The notes under the pieces were generated by a model. It was given only the letters and a program-made list of their open reading frames with translations, made no database searches and was not told the origin of the DNA. A DNA stretch of 64,000 nt, taken from Pseudomonas viridiflava. GTDB taxonomy: Bacteria; Pseudomonadota; Gammaproteobacteria; Pseudomonadales; Pseudomonadaceae. The position numbers and the translations under genes are program-made. The stretch is from contig NZ_UUON01000028.1 of NCBI RefSeq assembly GCF_900590885.1, forward strand, positions 21,844 to 85,843, in the 5' to 3' direction. Below are positions 1 through 6,690 of this stretch, in pieces (position 1 is the first letter of the stretch; each line of letters starts with the position of its first letter).

Positions 1-1
1 G

Positions 2-358
2 CAAGAGAAAAAAGTCCCGGGCATAGAAGATATGGGCCCCCTGCCCGCCTTCCAGCGGGAAATCAGCGGCAGCCTTACCAACGTGCCGGCCGGCGCCGAA
101 GTCGAGATGGCGTTGCTGGTGATCGATGATCGCTCGCGTCCACAACAACTGCTGGCCAGCAGTGTGCTGACCGGCAACGGCCAGCCCCTGGCCTTCCGCT
201 TGCGCTACAACCCGGAGGCCTTCCCGGCCGGTGCGCGGGTTGAGTTGCGCGGTCGCGCCAGCCAGTCGGGCCAGTTGATCCTGCACCTGCCCGCCGTGCG
301 CATCACCCAGCCGATCACCCAGACCACCGGCCCCCTGCAACTCGTCAAGGCGCCATGA
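2..358 (+). CDS. YbaY/YscW-family lipoprotein, C-terminal part (5' end outside window)
   Basis: The frame is open from the first bases of the window, so the gene starts upstream and the ATG at 32 is probably internal. The visible 118 residues have the alternating beta-strand pattern of the YbaY/YscW (PF09619-like) fold: a segment around VPAGAEVEMALLVIDD, then LAFRLRYNPE, then a hydrophobic strand near the end. In this family the full protein is a small outer-membrane lipoprotein, some members of which act as pilotins for secretion machines. No secretion genes are visible here, so the role is open. Its TGA overlaps the ATG of the next gene (ATGA), which implies translational coupling. The lipobox cannot be checked because the N-terminus is missing. 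Confidence 0.7.
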   Translation, partial: QEKKVPGIEDMGPLPAFQREISGSLTNVPAGAEVEMALLVIDDRSRPQQLLASSVLTGNGQPLAFRLRYNPEAFPAGARVELRGRASQSGQLILHLPAVRITQPITQTTGPLQLVKAP

Positions 359-1011
359 CCCCACCGCTGGCCCTGCAAGCGGCGCTGAGCGAGCTGATCG
401 GCGACGCGCAATTGGTGCCCTGCCCGTTGCCGGGCACCGCGCTGTCGTTGTGGCTGCTGGACGCGGACAACATGGATCGCGCCTTCAGCCCCGAAGAAAC
501 CCGGCGCATCCTGCACGAACCGCCGTACTGGAGCTTCTGCTGGGCCAGCGGCCTCGCCTTGGCGCGCTACCTGGCGGCGAACCCCGAGTGGGTCGCGGGC
601 AAACGCGTGCTGGATTTCGGCGCGGGTTCCGGTGTGGCCGGAATCGCGGCCGTCAAGGCTGGCGCCCTGGAAGTGGTGGCCTGCGACCTGGACCCCTTGG
701 CGCTGGCATCCTGTCGAGCAAATGCCGAACTGAACAATGTCGAACTGAATTACTCCGCCGACTTTTTCGCCGAAGCCGACCGCTTCGACCTGATCCTGGT
801 CGCCGACGTCCTCTACGACCGCGCCAACCTGCCGCTGCTGGACCACTTCCTCAGCCGTGGCCGCGAAGCATTGGTGGCGGATTCGCGCGTGCGCGACTTT
901 CAGCACCCGGCTTATCAGCGCTTGGAAATACTCGATGCATTGACGTTGCCCGACCTGGCCGAGCCGTGGGAGTTTCGCAAGGTGAGCCTGTACCATTCGC
1001 GGCGCTCATGA
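355..1011 (+). CDS. Class I SAM-dependent methyltransferase (PrmA/METTL20-like)
   Basis: This 218-residue protein has a Rossmann-type methyltransferase core. Motif I (VLDFGAGSG) lies near residues 85-93, the acidic ribose-binding residues are in CDLDP near 110-114, and LILVADVLYD is the motif IV region. Such proteins are often annotated as ribosomal protein L11 methyltransferase-like, but the size and the VLYD motif fit the group related to the eukaryotic ETF-beta lysine methyltransferase METTL20 better. The substrate is probably a protein lysine, which is inference. The start codon overlaps the stop of the upstream lipoprotein gene by four bases. A REP doublet follows directly after the stop. 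True PrmA is about 290 residues, so this is not the dedicated L11 enzyme. Confidence 0.75.
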   Translation: MTPPLALQAALSELIGDAQLVPCPLPGTALSLWLLDADNMDRAFSPEETRRILHEPPYWSFCWASGLALARYLAANPEWVAGKRVLDFGAGSGVAGIAAVKAGALEVVACDLDPLALASCRANAELNNVELNYSADFFAEADRFDLILVADVLYDRANLPLLDHFLSRGREALVADSRVRDFQHPAYQRLEILDALTLPDLAEPWEFRKVSLYHSRRS

Positions 1012-1083
1012 GGCCATCGCGGGCAAGCCCCCTCCCACAGTTGAGCGCATTCCACTGTGGGAGTGGGCTTGCCCGCGATAGCG
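1012..1083. repeat. REP doublet (inverted pair, REPIN-like)
   Basis: Two near-identical arms of about 28 bases face each other (1013-1040 and 1055-1083), each holding a GGGCAAGCCC-type core and a CTCCCACAG end, separated by 14 bases. The arrangement can fold into one long hairpin. It sits between the methyltransferase stop and the thioredoxin gene and may act as a terminator or mRNA stabiliser. Confidence 0.85.
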
Positions 1084-1146
1084 CACTTTCAGCCAAACCC
1101 GCCAGCCCTTATAGTTGCCCCATTCCCGCTTTATTCGAGACGCACA

Positions 1147-2019
1147 ATGAGCAATCCCTCGCCGTACATCTTCGATGTCACCACTGCCAATTTTGACCAG
1201 GCGGTGATCCAGAACTCCTTCGAAAAACCCGTGCTGGTGGATTTCTGGGCCGAGTGGTGCGCGCCGTGCAAGGCGTTGATGCCGATGCTGGCGCAGATTA
1301 CCGAGAGTTATCAGGGCGAGCTGTTGCTGGCCAAGGTCGATTGCGAGGCCGAGCAGGACATCGTTGCGCGCTTTGGCATTCAAAGCTTGCCGACGGTGGT
1401 GCTGTTCAAGGATGGCCAGCCGGTGGACGGGTTCGCCGGGGCGCAGCCGGAGTCGGCGGTGCGCAAGCTGCTGGAGCCGCATGTGCAGATGCCACCGCCG
1501 GCGGCCGCCAACCCGCTGGAACAGGCCCAGGCGCTGTTTGCCGAAGGCCGTATCAGCGATGCCGAAGCCGTGCTGGTGACCTTGCTGGGCGAGGACAACA
1601 CCAACGCCGCCGCGCTGATTCTGTACGCACGTTGCCTGGCCGAGCGCGGTGAGCTGGGCGAAGCCCAGGCCGTGCTGGACGCGGTGAAAAGCGACGACCA
1701 CAAGGCCGCCCTCGCCGGGGCCAAGGCGCAGATCACTTTCCTGCGCCAGGCCGCCGACTTGCCCGACGCCGCCGACTTGAAAAGCCGCCTGGCGCAAAAC
1801 CCGCAGGACGATGAAGCCGCCTATCAGTTGAGCATCCAGCAACTGGCGCGCCAGCAGTACGACGCGGCGCTGGAAGGTTTGCTCAAGTTGTTTATCCGCA
1901 ACCGCAGCTACAGCGAAGGCCTGCCGCACAAGACCCTGCTGCAGGTGTTCGAACTGCTGGGCAATGACCACCCGCTGGTCACCGTATACCGCCGCAAGCT
2001 GTTCGCCGCGCTGTACTAA
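1147..2019 (+). CDS. ybbN: YbbN/CnoX-type thioredoxin with TPR-like C-terminal region
   Basis: The 290-residue protein has an N-terminal thioredoxin domain (about 1-110) with an intact redox motif WCAPC (Cys38 and Cys41) and the cis-proline in SLPT near residue 82. A C-terminal helical region with TPR-like repeats rich in Ala, Leu and Glu follows. Length and layout match E. coli YbbN/CnoX, a chaperone-like holdase that cooperates with DnaK and GroEL. The E. coli protein lacks the classical CGPC-type site, whereas this one keeps both cysteines, so disulfide reductase activity is plausible. I chose the ATG at 1147 because the domain begins there; the in-frame ATG at 1057 lies inside the REP element. 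It converges with the next gene and the stop codons overlap. Confidence 0.85.
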   Translation: MSNPSPYIFDVTTANFDQAVIQNSFEKPVLVDFWAEWCAPCKALMPMLAQITESYQGELLLAKVDCEAEQDIVARFGIQSLPTVVLFKDGQPVDGFAGAQPESAVRKLLEPHVQMPPPAAANPLEQAQALFAEGRISDAEAVLVTLLGEDNTNAAALILYARCLAERGELGEAQAVLDAVKSDDHKAALAGAKAQITFLRQAADLPDAADLKSRLAQNPQDDEAAYQLSIQQLARQQYDAALEGLLKLFIRNRSYSEGLPHKTLLQVFELLGNDHPLVTVYRRKLFAALY

Positions 2020-2363
2020 TCGCCGACCCAGCTGTACAGCGGCGTATCCCCGCCGCTGCTCACCTTGACCTTGGCACTATGGCGCAGGCGCACCAGCAGG
2101 CGCTTGCCCGCCGAGGCGTCTCCCGCCAGGCCTTCCAACTGGTCGAGCAACTCCAGGCCATTGAGTTGCCCGGCGTTGCGCAACAGGTCCTGGGCGTTCT
2201 GCCACAAGTCATCATTGTGCTTGACCGGCGCCGCCGGCGCGGCCGCAGCGGTGGCCACAGGCGTTGCCTGCAACTGCACACCCAGGCGCGCCCAATCGTC
2301 GTCATCCAGTTCCAGGGTCAAGTCCACCGGCCAGTCGCCGACGGTTCCACGAATTCGCAACAT
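2016..2363 (-). CDS. Conserved hypothetical protein (about 115 residues)
   Basis: I do not recognise a named family. Starting at the methionine encoded at 2363, the product begins MLRIRGTVGDWPVDLTLELD, followed by an acidic stretch, a low-complexity Ala/Pro linker (residues about 40-55) and a C-terminal half ending in a predicted beta segment (KRLLVRLRHSAKVKVSSGGDTPLYSW). It has no signal peptide and no transmembrane segment. An in-frame ATG at 2435 would add 24 residues of non-conserved appearance. The gene converges on ybbN, with stop codons overlapping by four bases, and diverges from the zinc operon, so the Zur-like palindrome at 2449-2470 lies in its upstream region. Confidence 0.6.
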   Translation of the reverse strand: MLRIRGTVGDWPVDLTLELDDDDWARLGVQLQATPVATAAAAPAAPVKHNDDLWQNAQDLLRNAGQLNGLELLDQLEGLAGDASAGKRLLVRLRHSAKVKVSSGGDTPLYSWVGD

Positions 2364-2448
2364 CGTCCGTACTCCTGCACTTTTTCTGACAGGCATGCTC
2401 CCATGCGGCTTGCGCAACGCCAAGCGGGCGGTCAAACTCTCGGCACTA

Positions 2449-2470
2449 TTGTTATAAGATCACATAACAA
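2449..2470. promoter_or_regulatory. Zur-box-like palindrome upstream of zinc operon
   Basis: Perfect 7-base arms TTGTTAT (2449-2455) and ATAACAA (2464-2470) flank 8 bases. The string TGTTATAAGATCACA inside it differs from the Zur site of E. coli znu, as I remember it, at one position. It lies 28 bases before the start codon of the His-rich secreted protein gene, where bound zinc-loaded Zur would block transcription. Confidence 0.6.
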
Positions 2471-2497
2471 AACTTTCATGTCCTGGAGCCTTCTCTC

Positions 2498-3100
2498 ATG
2501 CGCCGTCTGCTGCTTGCTTTGCCGTTTGCCCTGTTGCCACTCGCCATTGCTCACGCTGCGGATGAGCACGATCACGATCATGAGCACGGCAGCCTCGGCG
2601 CCCACGAACACGGGGTCGGCCGCCTCAATGCCGTATTGGACGGCCAGGCCCTGGAGCTGGAGCTCGACAGCCCGGCGATGAACCTGGTGGGCTTCGAACA
2701 CCTGGCCACCAGCGCCGCCGACAAAGCCAAGGTCGCCGCCGTGCGCAAACAGCTGGAAAACCCCACCGCCCTGTTCAACCTGCCCAAAGGCGCCGGTTGC
2801 GTCGTGAGCAGCCAGGAACTCAACAGCCCCTTGTTCGGCGACAAACCGGAAGCCGACCATGACGACGACGATCATGACGACGACGCCAAAGCCGGCGCCC
2901 ACGAGCATCATCACGACCACAGCGAAATCCACGCCCACTACCAGTTCACCTGCGCCACGCCGACAGCCCTGAGCAACCTGGACCTGAGCCAGGTGTTCAA
3001 GACCTTCCCCGCCACCCAGAAAATTCAGGTACAACTGATCGGCCCGAGCGGCCAGCAAGGTGTTGAAGCGACGGCCACCGCAGCCACCCTGAAGTTCTGA
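2498..3100 (+). CDS. ZrgA-family (DUF2796) periplasmic His-rich zinc-binding protein
   Basis: The 200-residue product has a clear Sec signal peptide (MRRLLLALPFALLPLAIAHA, cleavage near residue 20). Two histidine/aspartate-rich patches follow, one at about 23-40 (HDHDHEH-type) and one at about 125-150 (DDDDHDDD and EHHHDHSEIH). The layout matches the DUF2796/ZrgA family, which is linked to zinc uptake in Vibrio. Known: the homologous P. aeruginosa operon (PA4063-PA4066 as I recall) is induced by zinc starvation. Seen: a Zur-like site upstream and an ABC ATPase gene 6 bases downstream. Inferred: it scavenges zinc in the periplasm and works with the ABC module. It is not a classical ZnuA cluster A-I binding protein. 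Confidence 0.8.
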   Translation: MRRLLLALPFALLPLAIAHAADEHDHDHEHGSLGAHEHGVGRLNAVLDGQALELELDSPAMNLVGFEHLATSAADKAKVAAVRKQLENPTALFNLPKGAGCVVSSQELNSPLFGDKPEADHDDDDHDDDAKAGAHEHHHDHSEIHAHYQFTCATPTALSNLDLSQVFKTFPATQKIQVQLIGPSGQQGVEATATAATLKF

Positions 3101-3106
3101 GTTCAC

Positions 3107-3817
3107 ATGACCCACGCATTGATCGAACTGTCCGACCTGGGCTTCAACTGGCCCGGTCACCCACAGTTGCTGGACATCCCCGCGTTTCGCCTGGAACGCG
3201 GGGAAACCCTGTTTCTCAAGGGCCCGAGCGGCAGTGGCAAAACCACCTTGCTCGGCCTGCTCGGCGGTGTGCAGAAACCCAGCCGAGGCAGCATCCGCCT
3301 GCTCGGCCAGGAACTCACCGAGCTGTCGGCGGGCGCCCGCGATCGCTTTCGTGTCGATCACACCGGCTATATCTTCCAGCAGTTCAACCTGCTGCCGTTT
3401 CTGTCGGTGCGCGAAAACGTCGAGTTGCCTTGTCACTTCTCCAAACTACGCGCGCAAAGGGCAAAGCAACGCCACGGCAGTGTCGACCAGGCCGCCGCGA
3501 CCTTACTTGCGCACTTAGGCTTGAAGGACAAGGACTTGCTCGAGCGCCGCGCCGACTCGCTGTCCATCGGCCAGCAGCAACGGGTGGCCGCCGCCCGCGC
3601 GCTGATCGGCCAACCGGAGCTGGTGATCGCCGACGAACCGACCTCGGCCCTGGACTACGACGCCCGCGAAGCCTTCCTGCAGCTGCTGTTCGCCGAATGC
3701 CGCGAGGCCGGGGCCAGCCTGTTGTTTGTCAGCCATGACCAGAGCCTGGCGCCGCTGTTCGACCGCAACCTGTCGCTGGCCGAACTCAATCGCGCCGCCA
3801 CGCCCGCAGAGGTTTGA
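3107..3817 (+). CDS. ABC transporter ATP-binding protein (LolD/MacB type)
   Basis: The 236-residue ATPase has Walker A GPSGSGKTT (39-47), a Q-loop in IFQQFNLLP, a signature LSIGQQQR (152-159, Ile where the consensus has Gly), Walker B LVIADEPT (172-179) and the switch histidine His210. It groups with LolD/MacB/FtsE ATPases, which drive FtsX-like mechanotransmission permeases instead of moving a substrate through a channel. The FtsX-like permease gene starts one base after its stop. With the His-rich secreted protein upstream, the module probably handles a zinc-related envelope task under Zur control (inference). No MacA-like adaptor or OMF gene is nearby. Confidence 0.85.
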   Translation: MTHALIELSDLGFNWPGHPQLLDIPAFRLERGETLFLKGPSGSGKTTLLGLLGGVQKPSRGSIRLLGQELTELSAGARDRFRVDHTGYIFQQFNLLPFLSVRENVELPCHFSKLRAQRAKQRHGSVDQAAATLLAHLGLKDKDLLERRADSLSIGQQQRVAAARALIGQPELVIADEPTSALDYDAREAFLQLLFAECREAGASLLFVSHDQSLAPLFDRNLSLAELNRAATPAEV

Positions 3818-3818
3818 G

Positions 3819-5084
3819 ATGTATCTGTTCCGTCTAGCCATGGCCAGCCTGGCTAACCGCCGCTTTACCGCGATCCTCACCGCGTTCGCCATCGCGCTGT
3901 CCGTCTGCCTGTTGCTCGCGGTGGAGCGCGTGCGCGTCGAGGCGCGCAATAGTTTCGCCAGCACCATCAGCGGCACCGACCTGATCGTCGGCGCGCGCTC
4001 GGGCTCGGTGAACCTGCTGCTGTACTCGGTGTTCCGCATCGGCAACGCCACCAACAACATTCGCTGGGACAGCTACGAGCATTTTGCCGCCAGCCCCCAG
4101 GTGAAATGGGCGATCCCGATTTCCCTCGGCGACTCCCACCGCGGCTACCGCGTGATGGGCACCAACGAATCCTACTTCGAGCACTACCAGTACGGCCGCA
4201 AGCAAAACCTCGAACTCGCCAGCGGCCGCGCTTTCGCCACCGACCCATTCGAAGTGGTGCTCGGCGCCGAAGTCGCCGACGCGCTGCATTACAAGCTCGG
4301 CGACAAACTGGTGCTGGCCCATGGTGTGGCGGTGGTCAGCCTGGTCAAACATGATGACAAACCCTTCACCGTGGTCGGCATTCTCAAGCGCACCGGCACG
4401 CCGGTGGACCGCACGCTGCATATCAGCCTCGGCGGCATGGAAGCGATTCACATCGACTGGCACAACGGCGTGCCGGCCCAGGGCAAGGGCCGCATCAGCG
4501 CCGACCAGGCACGCAACATGGACCTCACCCCGCAGGCCATCACCGCGTTCATGCTCGGCCTGAACAACAAGATTTCCACCTTTGCCCTGCAGCGCGAGAT
4601 CAATGAATTCCGTGGCGAGCCGATGCTGGCGATCCTGCCCGGCGTGGCCCTGCAAGAGCTGTGGAGCATGATGGGCACCGCCGAAAAAGCCCTGTTCGTG
4701 ATCTCGCTGTTTGTGGTGCTCACCGGTTTGATCGGCATGCTCACGGCGATCCTCACCAGCCTCAACGAACGCCGCCGCGAAATGGCGATCCTGCGTTCGG
4801 TAGGCGCCCGCCCGTGGCATATCGCGACGTTGCTGATCTTCGAAGCCTTCGCCCTGGCCTTGTCCGGCGTGATCGCAGGCGTCGGCTTGCTGTATGTGTG
4901 CATCGCCGCCTCGCGCGGGTACTTGCAGGCCAATTACGGCCTGGACCTGCCGATGGCGTGGCCGAGCGAATATGAATGGACGCTGCTCGCCGGTATCCTC
5001 GCAGCGGCGCTGTTGATGGGCAGCGTGCCCGCGTGGCGCGCCTATCGACAATCCCTGGCCGATGGCCTGTCCATACGTTTATGA
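3819..5084 (+). CDS. FtsX/MacB-like ABC permease of the zinc-linked operon
   Basis: The 421-residue membrane protein has one N-terminal transmembrane helix (about 13-35), a large periplasmic domain of about 250 residues, and three C-terminal helices (about 285-420). This is the FtsX/MacB_PCD plus FtsX arrangement. The segment LNERRREMAILRSVGARPWHI before the second helix is the typical coupling region contacting the ATPase. I chose the ATG at 3819, one base after the ATPase stop, because the frame upstream of it runs inside the ATPase gene. The next gene starts 11 bases after the stop. The partner ATPase, the ZrgA-like protein and the DUF3299 protein make a four-gene unit. Confidence 0.85.
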   Translation: MYLFRLAMASLANRRFTAILTAFAIALSVCLLLAVERVRVEARNSFASTISGTDLIVGARSGSVNLLLYSVFRIGNATNNIRWDSYEHFAASPQVKWAIPISLGDSHRGYRVMGTNESYFEHYQYGRKQNLELASGRAFATDPFEVVLGAEVADALHYKLGDKLVLAHGVAVVSLVKHDDKPFTVVGILKRTGTPVDRTLHISLGGMEAIHIDWHNGVPAQGKGRISADQARNMDLTPQAITAFMLGLNNKISTFALQREINEFRGEPMLAILPGVALQELWSMMGTAEKALFVISLFVVLTGLIGMLTAILTSLNERRREMAILRSVGARPWHIATLLIFEAFALALSGVIAGVGLLYVCIAASRGYLQANYGLDLPMAWPSEYEWTLLAGILAAALLMGSVPAWRAYRQSLADGLSIRL

Positions 5085-5095
5085 GGAAGGCTTTG

Positions 5096-5617
5096 ATGCG
5101 TCGCGCTCTGTTTGCGTTGTTGCTGCTGGTGGCGGTGCCCGCCTGGGCGCAGGACCAGCCCAAGGATCTGTCCTGGCAGGAGATGATCCCGCCGGACGCG
5201 CCGCCGGAAATCCCCAATATGAAACCGCTGCACGACCTCTCGAACATGGCCGATGCGTTGTCCGTGGAAGCGGCGCCGGCGGCCAAGCAGGACCTGCCCA
5301 ACGCGCCGGTGGTGCAGAGCCTGGATGGCCAGCATATTCGTTTGCCGGGCTATATCGTGCCGCTGGAAGTCAGCGAGGAAGGCCGCACCACCGAGTTTCT
5401 GCTGGTGCCGTATTTCGGCGCGTGCATCCACGTGCCGCCACCGCCGTCGAACCAGATCGTGCATGTGAAAAGCGAAATCGGCGTGAAGCTCGACGAGCTG
5501 TACCAGCCGTACTGGATCGAGGGCGCGATGCAGGTCAAACCGTCGAGCAGCGAACTGGCCGACGCCGGTTACCAGATGGATGCCGAGAAGATTTATATCT
5601 ACGAACTGCCGGAGTAA
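5096..5617 (+). CDS. DUF3299 secreted protein of the zinc-linked operon
   Basis: The 173-residue product has a signal peptide (MRRALFALLLLVAVPAWA, then QDQPKD). Its mature part has a DUF3299-type core: a strand containing IRLPGYIVPLE, the segment FLLVPYFGACIHVPPPPSNQ and a C-terminal strand YIYEL. The Cys and His in ACIHVPPPP are candidate metal ligands; this is my inference and no function is established. I took ATG 5096 because AGGAAGG lies 5 bases before it; an in-frame ATG at 5081 overlaps the permease stop. It is the last gene of the four-gene unit and is followed by a REP doublet. Confidence 0.75.
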   Translation: MRRALFALLLLVAVPAWAQDQPKDLSWQEMIPPDAPPEIPNMKPLHDLSNMADALSVEAAPAAKQDLPNAPVVQSLDGQHIRLPGYIVPLEVSEEGRTTEFLLVPYFGACIHVPPPPSNQIVHVKSEIGVKLDELYQPYWIEGAMQVKPSSSELADAGYQMDAEKIYIYELPE

Positions 5618-5646
5618 CCCGCCTCCAAACACACTGAAGATCCAAA

Positions 5647-5733
5647 TGTGGGAGGGGGCTTGCTCCCGATAGCGGCGGATCAGTCGATGAATGGGTTGAC
5701 TGATCTACCGCATCGGGAGCAAGCCCCCCCACA
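5647..5733. repeat. REP doublet
   Basis: Inverted arms 5647-5675 (TGTGGGAGGGGGCTTGCTCC at its start) and 5708-5733 (ending in GCAAGCCCCCCCACA) are separated by about 32 bases. It lies between the DUF3299 gene and the oprG promoter and could end the upstream transcript. Confidence 0.85.
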
Positions 5734-5758
5734 GTTTTACTCAGTGGTTGCCCTTTCA

Positions 5759-5772
5759 TTGAGCTGAGTCAA
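5759..5772 (+). promoter_or_regulatory. ANR/FNR-box-like site upstream of oprG
   Basis: TTGAG-CTGA-GTCAA keeps the TTGA...TCAA core of the ANR consensus (TTGAT-N4-ATCAA), with one change in each arm. A site centred here would sit at about -41.5 of a start near 5807, with a weak -10-like TACCAT at about 5794-5799. ANR control of P. aeruginosa oprG under low oxygen is, as I recall, reported. Confidence 0.5.
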
Positions 5773-5823
5773 AAGATCGCGCGGAACGATCTTTACCATT
5801 GGACGTACAACTTTTAAACGTCC
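5772..5823 (+). promoter_or_regulatory. Two palindromes in the oprG upstream region
   Basis: The first palindrome has arms AAAGATCG (5772-5779) and CGATCTTT (5787-5794) with a 7-base spacer. The second has arms GGACGT (5801-5806) and ACGTCC (5818-5823), followed by TTTT. They lie between the ANR-like site and the oprG start codon and could be operators or leader hairpins. Confidence 0.5.
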
Positions 5824-5836
5824 TTTTGGAGCTCCC

Positions 5837-6535
5837 ATGAACAAGTCTCTGCTCGGCGCGTCCCTCTTCGCGCTCGCCCTCGCTGCCCCTGTCGTACACG
5901 CTCACGAAGCGGGCGACATTCTGGTTCGTGCCGGTGCAATCACCGTGAACCCGAAAGCCGACAGCGGCCACGTCAAGGTTGACCAGGGCCCATTGGCCGG
6001 CACCAACCTGGGCGGCAAGGCGACCATGAGCAGCGACACCCAACTGGGCTTGAACTTCGCCTACATGCTCACCAACCACGTCGGTATCGAACTGCTGGCC
6101 GCCACGCCGTTCGAGCACGACGTGAAGATCAAGGGCACGGCCCTCGGCGCCGCCAACGGCAAGCTCGGTACCCTCAAGCACCTGCCGCCGACCTTGAGCG
6201 TCGTGTACTACCCGCTGGATAACAAGTCTGCGTTCCAACCGTACGTAGGCGCCGGCATCAACTACACCTGGATCTACGACGAACACGTCGGCAGCCGCGC
6301 CCAAGGCGCCGGCTTCAGCAACTTCAAGGCCGAAAACTCCTGGGGCTGGGCGGCGCAGATCGGCGCTGACTACATGATCAACGACAAGTGGATGATCAAC
6401 GCCCAGGCGCGTTACATCGACATCAGCACCAAGGCGACGGTGGAAAACAACGCCGTGGCGCCGGGCACGCGCGCCAAGGTCAATGTGGACGTGGACCCGA
6501 TGGTGTACATGGTGGGTATCGGCTACAAATTCTAA
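5837..6535 (+). CDS. oprG: OmpW-family outer membrane protein OprG
   Basis: The 232-residue protein has a signal peptide (about 1-22, ending VVHA, then HEAGDILVRAG) and an eight-stranded OmpW-type barrel. It shows the family's typical N-terminal GDILVRAGAITVNP, the central LPPTLSVVYYPL, the GAGINYTW strand, and a C-terminal aromatic residue (YKF). OmpW/AlkL/OprG barrels have a lateral hydrophobic gate for small hydrophobic molecules. In P. aeruginosa oprG is, as I recall, the next gene after the zinc-linked operon, as here. The gene is monocistronic between two REP doublets. GGAG lies about 8 bases before the ATG. Control by oxygen is suggested by the ANR-like site. Confidence 0.9.
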   Translation: MNKSLLGASLFALALAAPVVHAHEAGDILVRAGAITVNPKADSGHVKVDQGPLAGTNLGGKATMSSDTQLGLNFAYMLTNHVGIELLAATPFEHDVKIKGTALGAANGKLGTLKHLPPTLSVVYYPLDNKSAFQPYVGAGINYTWIYDEHVGSRAQGAGFSNFKAENSWGWAAQIGADYMINDKWMINAQARYIDISTKATVENNAVAPGTRAKVNVDVDPMVYMVGIGYKF

Positions 6536-6581
6536 GCAACATTTCACAAACACCACAAAACCCAATGTGGCAGAGAACCAA

Positions 6582-6673
6582 ATGTGGGAGGGGGTTTGCC
6601 CCCGATAGCGGTGGATCAGCCAATGAATCTGTTGACTGACACTCTGCTATCGGGGGCAAGCCCCCTCCCACAT
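6582..6673. repeat. REP doublet
   Basis: Arms 6582-6608 (starting ATGTGGGAGGGGGTTTGCCC) and 6647-6673 (ending GCAAGCCCCCTCCCACAT) are inverted copies separated by about 38 bases. The element separates convergent oprG and the minus-strand reductase gene. Confidence 0.88.
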
Positions 6674-6690
6674 TTTGATTTGTGTTGAAT

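Noticed and set aside
205..1196. Several overlapping frames of 240-260 residues on both strands around the methyltransferase
   Set aside because: Only the 355-1011 frame has methyltransferase motifs and start-stop coupling with its neighbour.
3834..5051. 405-residue frame antisense to the FtsX-like permease
   Set aside because: The permease is supported by its topology and by the flanking operon genes; the antisense frame has no domain.
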